This document shows, piece after piece, positions 17,653 through 27,600 of a stretch of DNA of 64,000 bases. The translations under genes were made by a program, and so were the position numbers. The notes beneath the pieces are model-generated. The model was not told the DNA's origin. It saw nothing but the letters and a program-made list of their open reading frames with translations, and searched no databases. This DNA is from Nocardioides marmorisolisilvae (GTDB lineage: Bacteria > Actinomycetota > Actinomycetes > Propionibacteriales > Nocardioidaceae): NCBI RefSeq assembly GCF_031656915.1, contig NZ_CP134227.1, forward strand, positions 682,001 through 746,000, written 5' to 3'. Position 1 is the stretch's first letter; each line of letters starts with the position of its first letter.

Positions 17653-18563
17653 TGCACTTCGCTCGCAGCGACGAGCAGCAGGAGCTCGCCACGATCGTGC
17701 GCAGCCTGCTCACCAAGCGTGCTGACAGCGCGGCAGTCCGCGCGGCCGCGGAGTCCGACGCCGGGTACGACGTCGCCCTGTGGCAGGCGCTGTGCGAGCA
17801 GGTCGGCGTCGCGGCTCTGCCGGTGCCCGAGGAGTACGACGGCGTAGGCGCCTCACTTGTCGAGACCGCGATCGTCCTGGAGGAGCTGGGCCGCAGCCTT
17901 GCTCCGCACCCACTACTGAGCAGCGCGGTGTCCGTCGCGCGGCTGCTCCTGGAGGGCACCGACGACGAGCGCGCGGAGCGGCTTCCCCGGATCGCGGCGG
18001 GCGAGGTCCCGTCCCTCACCCTGGGCACTGTGGTCCTCGAGCCCGCCGAACGCTCTCCCGCGATGGATCCCGCGCTGCGGATCGGGGTCGCCGATCCGGC
18101 AGCGGACCCGACCGTCGAGATTGCGGCCGTGGCAGCCGCGCTGGTGTCGGCCGAACAGGTCGGCGTGATGCAGCGCGGGCTGGACATGACCGTTGGCTAC
18201 GCCGGCGAGCGGGTGCAGTTCGGCCGCCCGATCGGGTCGTTCCAGGCGATCAAGCACCGACTGGCCGACCTCCTCGTGCTGCTCGAGGCGTCCCGGTCGG
18301 CCAGCTGGGCGGCGACGTACGCCGCGGCGGCGTACCTCGGTAGGCCCGACGCCGACCATCGCGCGGTGCTCCTGGAGCGGGCCGCGGTGGCGCGCTCCTA
18401 TTGCACCGATGCGCTGGACCGGGTCGCCTCGGAGACGATCCAGCTGCACGGCGGGATCGCGATCACCTGGGAGCACGACGCCCATCTGGTCTTCAAGCGT
18501 GCGCACTCTCTGGCGCACCTGCTCGAACCGGCACACGTGGCGCGGGCGAGGCTGCTCGGCTGA
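17652..18563 (+). CDS. fadE33: Acyl-CoA dehydrogenase subunit FadE33
   Basis: 303-residue short acyl-CoA dehydrogenase chain with a reduced middle domain. C-terminal markers are GERVQFGRPIGSFQAIKHRLAD (key VQFGRPIG) and IQLHGGIAITWEHDAHLVFKRA (key HGGIAITWEHD). The ATG at 17652 is coupled to the fadE32 stop (TGATG). Last gene of the fadD3 operon; a hairpin at 18562-18580 immediately after the stop may end transcription. Confidence 0.87.
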   Translation: MHFARSDEQQELATIVRSLLTKRADSAAVRAAAESDAGYDVALWQALCEQVGVAALPVPEEYDGVGASLVETAIVLEELGRSLAPHPLLSSAVSVARLLLEGTDDERAERLPRIAAGEVPSLTLGTVVLEPAERSPAMDPALRIGVADPAADPTVEIAAVAAALVSAEQVGVMQRGLDMTVGYAGERVQFGRPIGSFQAIKHRLADLLVLLEASRSASWAATYAAAAYLGRPDADHRAVLLERAAVARSYCTDALDRVASETIQLHGGIAITWEHDAHLVFKRAHSLAHLLEPAHVARARLLG

Positions 18564-18580
18564 ACCGGTACGACCGGTTC
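18562..18580 (+). terminator. Hairpin after fadE33, candidate terminator
   Basis: GAACCGGT-acg-ACCGGTTC, an 8-bp perfect stem with a 3-nt loop starting within the fadE33 stop codon. There is no U-run, so it could equally be an operator for the signalling gene that starts at 18651. Confidence 0.45.
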
Positions 18581-18650
18581 CGAGCCGCGCCGTTTCCGGT
18601 ATTCGGACGGCCGCCGAAACCTAGGCTCTCCGAGAGGAGAGGGACGAGGG

Positions 18651-20375
18651 ATGGCGAACCTGGTGGAGCTGGCGCGCGCGTGCGCCACGAGCACGACGGT
18701 CGATCAGCTCACGACTGCGTCGACCGGGCTGCTCGAGGAGTTGGCGACGGCTCAGCGCGTCGCCGTGCTCGCGCCCGCCATCGCACCCCGGATCGGGGGC
18801 GACGGCCTGGCGGCGTGCACCGTTCCGACCGCGTGGAGCGCGGCCGGCATCACCGTCGCCCGCGGCCGAGAGCTCCCCGGTGATGCCGGGACCCTGGTCA
18901 TCGGCTGGGCCGGCGCCGCCCCCGAGGTCTCCCCCGACCTCGGCGTCGCGCTGAGCCTGCTCGACAGCGCCATCGCGCGGATCAACGCCGAGGCGCGGCT
19001 GACCGATCTCGCATCGCGCGTCGACAATGCCCAGCACTTGGCAGACATGGGCGACTATGACTGGCACATCCCCAGCGACACGAACCTGTGGTCGGACCAG
19101 CTCTACCGGATCTACGGCTACGAGCCGCACGCATTCGACCCGAACTACGAGGCGTTCTTGTCCCATATCCACCCCGAGGACCGGGAGCGGATCACCGCGA
19201 TCCACCAGCACGCCTACGCCACGGGCGAGCCCTACCAGATGATCGAGCGCATCGTCCGGCCCGACGGGACCATCCGGCATCTCTCCTCGAACGGCGAGGT
19301 GATCATGGGGCCGGACGGCACTCCTATCCGGATGCGGGGAACGTGCGTCGACATCACCGACCGGGTCCTCGTCCAGCAGGAGCGCGAGCATCTCGCCGCA
19401 CGGTTCCGGGCACTGGTCGAGTCCGCGCCGGACGCGATCTTGGTGCTCGACCGCGCGGGCCGGGTGGTGCACTCGAACGGTCGCGCCACCGAGCTGCTCG
19501 GGGGGGACCCCACCGGTGAGGCGATCGAGCGGCTGGTCCCCGACGGCGTCGGTCACGAGGAGCTCGGCGCCCCCGGAACCGGTGTCGACGGACGGCCGCT
19601 CGTCCTCGACCTGCACTCCGCGGTGCTCAGCGACGTCGACGACCCGGGACTGGTCGCGGTGTTCCTCCGGGACGCCACCCCGCGACGAGACGGTGAGGCG
19701 CTCGCTGCGCGGCTGCGCGAGTCCCAGATCCGTCGGCGACAGGCGCTGGAGATCAACGACAACGTGGTGCAGGGCCTGGTCGCCGCGTCGTACGCCCTGG
19801 AGCAGCGGGCCCTCGGCGACACCGGTGCCCACCTGACTCACACCCTCGACGCGGCCCGCCGGATGATGGACGACCTCCTGGAGCCGCTCGAGGGTGCCGA
19901 CCTGCGCCCCGGAGACCTGGTGCGCACCGAGCCGACCGTCGCCGCCGATGTGCCGGCCCCGGCAGAGTCTCGCGGGACCGGTACGTCGTGCCGCGTGCTC
20001 GTCGTGGACGACTCCGCCGACCTGCGCAACCTGCTCCGCCTGAAGCTGTCCGCGCAGGCGCGCTACGACGTGGTCGGGGAGGCCGTCGACGGCATCGACG
20101 CGATCGCGAAGACTGCCGAGCTGCAGCCCGACCTGGTGCTCCTCGACATGGCGATGCCGCGGATGGACGGCCTGGAGGCACTCCCGCAGATCCGGACCAG
20201 CGCACCCTCGGCACATGTCGTCGTGCTCTCCGGCTTCAACGAGAGCACCCTGGCCGCCCAGGCGATGAGCGCCGGCGCGGACCGCTACGTGGTCAAGGGC
20301 GGCAGCATGCGCGCGCTGATCGACGTGCTCGACGACGTCACAACCGGGTCGGGTCGGGCCGCTCCCGCCGGCTAG
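18651..20375 (+). CDS. PAS-PAS signalling protein with degenerate kinase helix and receiver domain
   Basis: 574 residues. The N-terminal ~115 residues have no recognised family. A PAS domain of the PAS_3 type follows (about 125-240, GDYDWHIPSDTNLWSDQLYRI, key WHIP and WSDQ), then a second PAS (about 245-345, FRALVESAPDAILVLDR). A helix resembling the DHp helix of actinobacterial sensor kinases reads EINDNVVQGL, so the usual phospho-His is Asn369. No ATPase domain follows. A receiver domain (447-565) has Asp499 in LLDMAMP and the conserved Lys in YVVKGGS. It probably integrates a PAS signal and receives phosphate rather than giving it. Start ATG has a strong purine-rich leader. Confidence 0.82.
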   Translation: MANLVELARACATSTTVDQLTTASTGLLEELATAQRVAVLAPAIAPRIGGDGLAACTVPTAWSAAGITVARGRELPGDAGTLVIGWAGAAPEVSPDLGVALSLLDSAIARINAEARLTDLASRVDNAQHLADMGDYDWHIPSDTNLWSDQLYRIYGYEPHAFDPNYEAFLSHIHPEDRERITAIHQHAYATGEPYQMIERIVRPDGTIRHLSSNGEVIMGPDGTPIRMRGTCVDITDRVLVQQEREHLAARFRALVESAPDAILVLDRAGRVVHSNGRATELLGGDPTGEAIERLVPDGVGHEELGAPGTGVDGRPLVLDLHSAVLSDVDDPGLVAVFLRDATPRRDGEALAARLRESQIRRRQALEINDNVVQGLVAASYALEQRALGDTGAHLTHTLDAARRMMDDLLEPLEGADLRPGDLVRTEPTVAADVPAPAESRGTGTSCRVLVVDDSADLRNLLRLKLSAQARYDVVGEAVDGIDAIAKTAELQPDLVLLDMAMPRMDGLEALPQIRTSAPSAHVVVLSGFNESTLAAQAMSAGADRYVVKGGSMRALIDVLDDVTTGSGRAAPAG

Positions 20376-20602
20376 GCGACGATCTTGCGCGGGCGACCGC
20401 GACCTCGCTTGGTCGCCACCACGACGCCGTCGACGAAGATCTGGCCGCCCCAGACCCCGTGGGGCTCGGCCCGCGCGATGGCACCCGCGAGGCACATCTC
20501 CCGCACCGGGCAGCCGGCACAGAGCCGTTTGGCCTGCTCGAGCACGGTCGGCTGCTCGGCGAAGTACAGCTCCGCATGACGGTGGCACGGCAAGTCGCTC
20601 AA
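20372..20602 (-). CDS. whiB7: WhiB-family iron-sulfur regulator, WhiB7-like
   Basis: 76 residues with the four cluster cysteines Cys6, Cys28, Cys31 and Cys37 (C-x21-C-x2-C-x5-C), the turn GVWGG (49-53) and a C-terminal AT-hook RGRGRPRK. The AT-hook is the mark of WhiB7, which activates intrinsic drug resistance with the principal sigma factor. The start is TTG at 20602 preceded by GAGGGGG. Its TAG stop and that of the convergent PAS gene share the four bases CTAG. The next gene upstream is a multidrug-type exporter, consistent with a resistance role. Confidence 0.75.
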   Translation of the reverse strand: MSDLPCHRHAELYFAEQPTVLEQAKRLCAGCPVREMCLAGAIARAEPHGVWGGQIFVDGVVVATKRGRGRPRKIVA

Positions 20603-20731
20603 CTGTTCCCCCTCGTCCGTGGTGATGCCCCTCAGGCTCGTCCTCTGAGGTAGTCGGGCACATCGGGAGATATCCCTAGATGTGCCCCAGATGTGCCCCG
20701 AGGAGCACCCCGAGACGGTGCCTGGGGACGG

Positions 20732-22300
20732 CTACACCGCAAAGCTCTCCGCCGCCTCCTCCACCGACTCCGGCGCTGTCGGCAACACCGTGTCGCGCAG
20801 CGGGACCTGCTTGACGAACCAGGCCAGGACCACACCCGCGACGCTGATCAGCGCGGCCCACCAGAAGATCTCGTGGGTGCCGGCGACGACCGCATGCTGC
20901 ACGACCGACCGGACCTGCTCGGGCAGCGACTCGACGACCTTCGGCGTGAGCGTGCTGGTGTTGCCCACCGAATGTGCCTGACCGCCGCCGAGCCCGGAGA
21001 GGTGGGTGAGCAGCTCGTGGGCGTAGATCGCACCCAGGATGGAGACTCCCAGGGAGCCGCCGAGGTTCCGGGTGAAGGTGGCCGTGCCGGTGGCCGCGCC
21101 GAGATCCCGGATGGCGACGCTGTTCTGCGCTATCAGGTTGGTCGTCTGCATCAGGCAGCCCATGCCGGCGCCGAGCAGCACCATGTAGAACGCCGTTGTG
21201 GACTTGGAGGTGTCGACGGTCATGGTCGAGAACAGCCACATCCCGCTGGTCAGCAGGATCGTCCCGACGATCGGGAAGGCCTTGTAATGGCCGGTGCGGC
21301 TCATCACCTGGCCGCCACCGAGCGAGAACACCATCGCGGACAGCATCATCGGCATCAGCAGCAGGCCGCTGTTGGTGGCCGAGGCGCCCTGGACCAGCTG
21401 CTGGAACTGCGGAAGGAAGGTGATGCCGCCGAACATCGCGAATCCGGCGACGAAGCCCAGCGCCGTCGAGAGCGAGAAGTTCATGCTGCCGAAGAGCCGC
21501 AGCGGGATGATCGGCTCCGCGGCACGGTGCTCGATCGCGAGGAACGCCACCACCCCGACCGCGGCGACGACACCCAAGGTGACGACCTGCCACGAGCCCC
21601 AGGGGTACTGCGTGCCGCCCCAGGTGATCATCAGCACGAGCGCGGTCAGCCAGACGACGAGAACGGCCGAGCCCGACCAGTCGATCTCGACCTTGCCCTC
21701 CGCCTTGACCTCGGCGGTGAGGTGCAGTGTCGACCAGACCACGAACAGCGCGAGGATGCCGAGCGGCAGGTTCACATAGAACGCCCATCGCCAGGACGCA
21801 TTGTCGGTGATCCAGCCGCCGATGAGCGGTCCCGCGATCATGGCGGCAGGCATCACGGCCATCATCACGCCGATGTACTTCCCGCGCTCCCGCGGCGAGA
21901 CGAGCATCCCGATCACCGACATGATGCCCACCATCAGGCCCCCGGCCCCGACACCCTGGAAGGCCCGGAACAGCACCAGCTCGGTCATGCTCTGACTCAT
22001 CCCGCACAAGGCCGACCCGACCAGGAACAGCACGATCGAGGCCATGAAGGCGTGCTTGTGGCCGAAGAGATCGCCGAGCTTGCCCCAGATGGGGGTGGAG
22101 ACCGTCGAGGCAAGGATGTAGCCGGTGACCACCCAGGACAGGTGGGCCAGGCCACCGAGGTCGCCCACGATGGTCGGCAAGGCCGGGGCCACGATCATGT
22201 TGTCGAGCTGGGCGAGCAGCATCGCCACCACCAGGCCGCTCATCGCCGTCAGGATCTGGCGGGGGGTGAGCTTGCCGGCGGCGGCGGGAGGTTGCGTCAT
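20732..22300 (-). CDS. MFS transporter, DHA2 (EmrB/QacA) family
   Basis: 522-residue drug:H+ antiporter-type membrane protein with about 14 transmembrane segments. The first helix carries the LAQLDNMIVAPALPTIVGDL motif (DHA2 motif with the Asp, key QLDNMIV), motif A is GKLGDLFGHKHAF and motif C-like is AMIAGPLIGGWI. The start ATG at 22300 begins MTQPPAAAGK. A divergent TetR gene and a palindrome (22314-22333) lie in the 54-bp gap, so export is presumably induced by a TetR ligand. Confidence 0.9.
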   Translation of the reverse strand: MTQPPAAAGKLTPRQILTAMSGLVVAMLLAQLDNMIVAPALPTIVGDLGGLAHLSWVVTGYILASTVSTPIWGKLGDLFGHKHAFMASIVLFLVGSALCGMSQSMTELVLFRAFQGVGAGGLMVGIMSVIGMLVSPRERGKYIGVMMAVMPAAMIAGPLIGGWITDNASWRWAFYVNLPLGILALFVVWSTLHLTAEVKAEGKVEIDWSGSAVLVVWLTALVLMITWGGTQYPWGSWQVVTLGVVAAVGVVAFLAIEHRAAEPIIPLRLFGSMNFSLSTALGFVAGFAMFGGITFLPQFQQLVQGASATNSGLLLMPMMLSAMVFSLGGGQVMSRTGHYKAFPIVGTILLTSGMWLFSTMTVDTSKSTTAFYMVLLGAGMGCLMQTTNLIAQNSVAIRDLGAATGTATFTRNLGGSLGVSILGAIYAHELLTHLSGLGGGQAHSVGNTSTLTPKVVESLPEQVRSVVQHAVVAGTHEIFWWAALISVAGVVLAWFVKQVPLRDTVLPTAPESVEEAAESFAV

Positions 22301-22313
22301 GCAAGCAAGCGTA

Positions 22314-22333
22314 CTGACCGACCGGTAAGTCAG
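22314..22333. promoter_or_regulatory. TetR operator between exporter and regulator genes
   Basis: CTGACCGACCGGTAAGTCAG is a 20-bp dyad (CTGAC-nn-ACCGGT-nn-GTCAG) centred in the 54-bp gap between the divergent MFS and TetR starts. It is the natural site for the adjacent TetR protein to repress both genes. Confidence 0.6.
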
Positions 22334-22354
22334 GCAACTTGATATCCTCGAGGC

Positions 22355-23002
22355 GTGACGCAGCCCACCGAGCCGAGCCCCGACATCAGTCCCGAGACGA
22401 GTCCCGAGCCGACCAGCGGGACCGCCCCCGGCTCGACGAGCGACGCCGGACCCGGCCAGCACCGCACCCACGACGCCATTCTCGAGGCGGCGCTGCGGCT
22501 GTTCGCCGAGAAGGGGTACGACGCCACGTCGATGCGCGAGATCGCCGAGGCGCTCGGGATCTCCAAGCCCGCGCTCTACTACCACTTCGACAGCAAGGAG
22601 GACATCGTCCGGGCGATCCTCCAGGACATGGTCGTCCAGCTCGACGACGTGGTTGCGTGGGCCCGTGAGCAGCCCCGCTCCCCCGACCTGGCGCGGGTGA
22701 TCGTCGAGCGGTGGGCCGACGTCGTCCAGCGGCACGGGTCGCGGATGTTCCGCTTCATGATGGGCAGCCACCACGTCGTGCGCGAGGTGCAGGGCGACAA
22801 GCACGCCCTGATGCCGCACCTCAACGAGCTGGCCTCGATCATCGCCGCCGACGACGCCTCACCCGAGCGGGTACTGCGGGCCAGGCTCGCCCTGATGTCG
22901 GTCAACGTGGCGGGCGTGGTCGGACTCGACATCGACGGCCCCGACGAGGAGATCCTGGCCGCCGCACGCCGGATCGCGGTGGACCTGCTGCCTGGGCCCT
23001 GA
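22355..23002 (+). CDS. TetR/AcrR family regulator of the adjacent exporter
   Basis: 215 residues. A Pro/Ser/Thr-rich N-terminal tail of about 35 residues is followed by a TetR helix-turn-helix (37-85; FAEKGYDATSMREIAEALG, then YYHFDSKE) and a C-terminal ligand domain. The GTG at 22355 is used; the low-complexity tail could alternatively be untranslated, with a later start. Divergent from the MFS gene with a shared operator, so a local exporter repressor is the inferred role. Confidence 0.87.
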   Translation: MTQPTEPSPDISPETSPEPTSGTAPGSTSDAGPGQHRTHDAILEAALRLFAEKGYDATSMREIAEALGISKPALYYHFDSKEDIVRAILQDMVVQLDDVVAWAREQPRSPDLARVIVERWADVVQRHGSRMFRFMMGSHHVVREVQGDKHALMPHLNELASIIAADDASPERVLRARLALMSVNVAGVVGLDIDGPDEEILAAARRIAVDLLPGP

Positions 23003-23214
23003 GACGCACCGATGGTTGCGGGCTGTCAACACCAGCGGCAGCGAGGCCGGTGAAGGCCGGTGTCGCGACCGTGGGGCACGCGGCGGATGTGACGCGGTTG
23101 CTCAGATCTGCGCGGCCGACGGCATGGCGCGGACTACTGGGCATCGAGTCTGCTGGCGGATTCGCCTTGTGGGTAAGGAGATTCGGCTCGATCGATAGTG
23201 TCGGTGGTCGCGTC

Positions 23215-23220
23215 TAGAGT
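23215..23220 (+). promoter_or_regulatory. -10 element for leaderless HNH gene
   Basis: TAGAGT ends 6 nt before the ATG at 23227, so transcription would start at or next to the start codon. No ribosome-binding sequence is present. The same TAGAGT-N6-ATG layout precedes the gene at 24625. The 224-bp gap to the left (23003-23226) holds only short GGCCGGTG direct repeats. Confidence 0.55.
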
Positions 23221-23226
23221 CGTCTC

Positions 23227-24579
23227 ATGGTCTCGGGGAGCAGCGTTCGCGGCGATGTGTCGGTCGCGGCTGCGGTGCTGGCCTCGGTGCGCGAACATCG
23301 TCGGGCTGCGGATGCCGCCGAGGCCGCGGTGCTGGCCGATGTGCTGGCCTGGTGTGATCTGCAGGTGACCGAGGACCCGGACCTGGCGGCGACCTGGGGA
23401 CACAGCCCGGTGCACCTGGGAGGGCCGGGCTGTCCGTGGGTCGGTGAGTTCACCATCACCGAGCTTGCGGCCGGGTTGGGGATGTCGTTGACCGCGGCCC
23501 GGTCGCTGGTCGCCGATGTGTTGGAGCTGGCGTTCCGGCTGCCCAGGTTGTGGGCGCGGGTGCAGGCCGGGCAGGTCGCGGCCTGGCGGGCCCGCCGGGT
23601 CGCCGAGCAGACCCAGCCGCTGAGCGTCGCGGCCGCGGGGTTCGTGGATGCCCAGGTGGCACCGTTCGCCTCCCGGATGGGTGTTGCGGCGGTGGACCGG
23701 CTGGTCGCCGAGGCGGTGGGCCGGTTCATGCCCGACCTGGCCGCCGAGCAGCGGCAGCTGGCGGCGGATGGTCGCCGGTTCGACATCGACCACCAGCAGG
23801 TCTCCTTCGCCGGCACCAGCCGGGTCGAGGCCGAGCTGGACCTGGCCGACGCCCTGGACCTGGACGCCGCGATCACCGAGCTCGCCGCACAGCTCAAAGG
23901 CCTGGGCAGCGACCTGGGCCTGGATCAGCGTCGGGCGCTGGCGGCCGGGGAGCTGGCCCGCCGCCAGCTCGCCCTCGACCTCGACACCACCACGGTCGCG
24001 GAGCCCACCGAGGCTCGGCCCGCTGTCCGGGCCGCTCGGGGGCGCGGCCGCCGGGACCTGACCCTGTACGCGCACCTGTCCGCCGCCGCGATCCACCCCA
24101 CCCCGGCCTCGACCGCAAGCACGGACGGCACCTGCGCAGACGCGATGGTCAGGCTGGAGGGACACCGCGATCCGGTGATCACCCTGGACACGCTGCGGGA
24201 CTGGCTGAAGATCCCCGGAGATGTCCGGGTGAGCATCCGCCCGGTGATCGACCTGAACGCCGACCTGACCAGCACCGGCCGGTTCGCCACCAACAACCAA
24301 CGCGAACAGGTCATCCTGCGCGACCACACCTGCGCCGCACCCCACTGCAGCCGGCCGGCCCGACGACTCGACCTGGACCACATCGGACCCTGGGACGACC
24401 ACGGCCCACCCGACCAGACCAGCTCGAAGAACCTCGCCGCCCTGTGCCGACACCACCACCGAGCCAAGACACTGACCGGCTGGACCTACCAGCAGCTACT
24501 CCCCGGCGTGTTCCTCTGGAAGACCCCACACGGGCTGCGCCACCTCACCTGCGCCGGCCACACCATCGACCTGAGCTGA
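23227..24579 (+). CDS. DUF222 / HNH endonuclease domain protein (13E12-type)
   Basis: 450 residues. A long helical DUF222 domain (about 5-330) precedes a C-terminal HNH nuclease domain. The domain has a zinc-like Cys pair in HTCAAPHCSRPA, then LDLDHIGPWDDHG and NLAALCRHHHRAK, so the catalytic His and Asn are intact. Such genes occur in many copies in actinobacterial genomes and are often tied to repeats or mobile DNA. Whether this copy moves or cuts DNA is unknown. It is probably read from a leaderless promoter. Confidence 0.85.
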   Translation: MVSGSSVRGDVSVAAAVLASVREHRRAADAAEAAVLADVLAWCDLQVTEDPDLAATWGHSPVHLGGPGCPWVGEFTITELAAGLGMSLTAARSLVADVLELAFRLPRLWARVQAGQVAAWRARRVAEQTQPLSVAAAGFVDAQVAPFASRMGVAAVDRLVAEAVGRFMPDLAAEQRQLAADGRRFDIDHQQVSFAGTSRVEAELDLADALDLDAAITELAAQLKGLGSDLGLDQRRALAAGELARRQLALDLDTTTVAEPTEARPAVRAARGRGRRDLTLYAHLSAAAIHPTPASTASTDGTCADAMVRLEGHRDPVITLDTLRDWLKIPGDVRVSIRPVIDLNADLTSTGRFATNNQREQVILRDHTCAAPHCSRPARRLDLDHIGPWDDHGPPDQTSSKNLAALCRHHHRAKTLTGWTYQQLLPGVFLWKTPHGLRHLTCAGHTIDLS

Positions 24580-24612
24580 AGACAGAGCCGCGTTGGGTGG
24601 TTGCCGAACGCG

Positions 24613-24618
24613 TAGAGT
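24613..24618 (+). promoter_or_regulatory. -10 element for leaderless FtsX-type permease gene
   Basis: TAGAGT lies 6 nt before ATG 24625. The start codon is the centre of a CCCCC-atg-(c)-GGGGG palindrome (24620-24632), which would hide the codon in a hairpin if a longer leader existed. This favours leaderless initiation or a structure-based switch. Confidence 0.5.
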
Positions 24619-24624
24619 GCCCCC

Positions 24625-27600
24625 ATGCGGGGGCCTGCGGTACGGCGGTGGCGCGCCGCCGTGCGTCACCGGCCGCTGCAGGCGCTCTCCCTGTTCCTGC
24701 TCGCAGCGCTGGTGGCCGCGTCAGCGACCTTCGCACCGCTCTACGTCCGGGCCGTCGGACAGGTGATCGTCGACCTCGACCTGGCTCACAACCCCTCGCA
24801 GACCACCGGGCTGCAGGTGAGCTCACACGCGGGTGCGGCCCCGGGCGCGTTCTCTCCCTTCGCCTCGAGGCCGCCGCTTTCCCCGGCCCAGCTGATCGCG
24901 CTGGTCCCGAGAGCAGTGCGCGCGGACTTCGAAGCTCCGGTCATCGACCAGGAAGCATTCACCACCGTGTTCCCCGACGTCCAGCTCGGCCTGGAGGGCA
25001 CGCTGATCTCCCGTTCCGACATCTGTGCGCACCTGACCATGGTCGAGGGGCGCTGCCCGCGCGCCCAGGACGAGATCGCGATCAGCGAGTACGACCGCCG
25101 TCACCGTGGCCTGCACGTGGGCCGCACGACCAAGATCGCGACCCTACCCCCGCCCGAACTCGACGCTCAGCACAAGGTAATCAACCCGCACTCCGAGCCC
25201 CAGGGCATCCAGCTGCGCGTGGTCGGCGTCTATCACCAGGTGCCGGGACCGTACTGGTTCGGCCGAATCCTCACCGGCAAGTCCGGCATCATCGCCGACC
25301 AGCACACGTTGCACGACGACTGGGTGACGATCCCCGGGACGATCACCAACGTGCGTCGGAGCCGGCCGATGCTGCCGAACCGTCGCAGCCAGGCGCTGTT
25401 CCCGATCGATCCAGCCGCCACCGGACTCGACCAGTTCCGCGCCCTCGGACCGCAGCTGCGCCAGCTCGACCGCGCCATCCTGAAACGCTCGGACGCCGGC
25501 CAGATCGACACCTACAGCGGCCTGCCCGACCTGGTGAAGGACCTCAACCACCAGCTGCGCCAGGCCCAGGTCACCGTGCCGCTGCTGATGCTCCAGCTCG
25601 GGCTGCTGTGCCTGTTCGTGCTGTGGCTGGTGCTCGGCGCTGCCACCGAGCAGCGCCGACCCGAGGTCGCCCTGGCCCTGCTCCGCGGGCGTGGCCGGTC
25701 GGGCGCGCGCCGGATGCTGCTGGCCGAGCTGTTGCCGGTGACGCTCGCCGGCGTCGGTCTCGGCACCGGTCTCGCGCTGTTCCTCGCGTGGGTGTGCCGC
25801 ACCTGGACGCTGCCCGGCTCGGCTCCGTTCGAGGTGACCCGCGAGTTCTGGCTCGCCCTGGTCGCCGCGGTGGTCGCGATCGTGGTGACCACCGTCGTCG
25901 CGGTCGTCGGCACCAGCCGGGAGCCCGTCGAGACCCTGCTTCGCCGGGTCTCGCGCCGCAGCCAGGGCTGGCGCCTCGGTGCGCTGCAGACCCTGCTCAT
26001 CGCCGTCGCCGGCACCGGAGCGGTCGCGTTCGTGGTCGGCGCGCTGGACGGGTCGGCCGCGCTCGCCGGCCCGGCCCTGCTCGCCCTCACGGTCGGCCTG
26101 CTGCTCTCCCACCTGACGGTGCCGGTCGCGGCCCGCATCGGCGGCTGGGCGGTGGGCCGGGGACGGATCCGTAGCGGGCTGAGCATCCTGAGCGCGGCCC
26201 GGCTGCCGATGACCCGGCGTACGGTCGCGGTCGTCACCGTGGCCACCGCGCTGCTGGTCTTCTCCGCCGACGCGATCGCCGTCGGCGCGCGCAACCGGCA
26301 GCTCGCAGCCGAGCAGTACGTCGGAGCGCCGCGGGTGCTCACCGTCAACGGCAACGACCTCCCGGCCGCGCGAGCGGCCGTGGACCAGGTCGATCCCTCG
26401 GGCCACAGCGTGACGCCGGTCGTCACGGTCAGGTCACCCGGCGAGGGCGCTCCCACGACACTCGCTGTGGTGCCCGACCAGTTCCGCCGGATCGCGATGC
26501 TCGACGTGCCCCATCCGCTGCCGTGGCAGCGGATCGAGCCGCCTGCCGCCAAGCCGGTGCGGATCACCGGCGGGCAGGTCACCGTGCCGGTCGACCTCAG
26601 CGGAGCCTCCGGCAAGGTCGGGACGCTCTCGGTCACTCTCTCGCTGGTGTACGCCGACCACAGCAACGGGGTGGCCACGCTGGGCGACCTGGACCCGAAG
26701 TCGCTGGCACGCGGACGCTTCACCGCAGCCGTCTCGTGTCGACAAGGCTGTCTGGTCTCCGGGATCGGGCTCAGCGGGCTGCCGGGGGCCCGCGCCCTCG
26801 GCACCCTCACGCTGGGCAGGATGACCGTCGCCGGGGGCACGTCGGTGCCGCTGGGGCCACCGGACAACTGGAGCGGCGTCGACGGTTCGGCCGGGCGGAT
26901 GACGCCGCACTCCGCCGCCGGCGGCGGCCTGCGCATCGACTTCGACACCGAGGGCTCGGAGTCGGTCACCATGCCGCAGCGCTGGTTCCCCACCCGGGTC
27001 CCGGCCATCGTCGTGGGCTCCCTTCCACCGACCAGCCACGGCAACGCGTTCGCGCTCACCGGGCTGGACGGCCAGGATCGCGACGCCCTCCGGGTCGCCA
27101 GCGCGGCACGCGCACCGTCCGCGCCGCCACACACCGCGGTGGTGAACCTCGACGTCGTCCAACGAGGCAGTGACATCGACATCGACGACAAGATCCAGGT
27201 GTGGCTCGGACGCGACGACCCGGCGCTGGTCCATCGCGTCGAATCGGCGCTCGCGGACCACCAGGTGTCGGTGCAGACCAGCGCGTCGGTGACCGACCAG
27301 CGCCAGCACTACGACCGGACCGCCGCCGCCTGGGGTCTCGAGCTGGCGGTGATCACCGGAGCGCTCGCCCTGCTGATCGCACTGCTGGTGCTCGTCGTGC
27401 TCGCGGTCGCGGGCTGGCGGCTGCGGGCCCGCGACCTCGCCGCGCTGCGGATGAGCGGCCTGCGCGCGGCCGCGGTGCGCACCGTGGCCGCCAGCGAGCA
27501 GCTGGTGCCGGTGCTGCTGGCCGTCATCGTCGGCACGGTCTGCGGCCTCGTCGGTGCGGACCTGGCGATGGGCTCGGTCCCGCTGTTCTCCGAGCCTCCG

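Noticed and set aside
18621-20663. 680-codon minus-strand frame opposite the PAS-receiver gene
   Set aside because: No recognisable domain, and the plus strand encodes coherent PAS and receiver motifs.
23227-24579. HNH protein as part of a mobile intron or insertion sequence
   Set aside because: No reverse transcriptase, group II RNA structure, terminal inverted repeats or target duplication was found around it.
23550-26174. 874-codon frame spanning the HNH and FtsX genes
   Set aside because: It joins two unrelated genes in the wrong frame and is almost entirely Arg/Gly/Pro/Ala.
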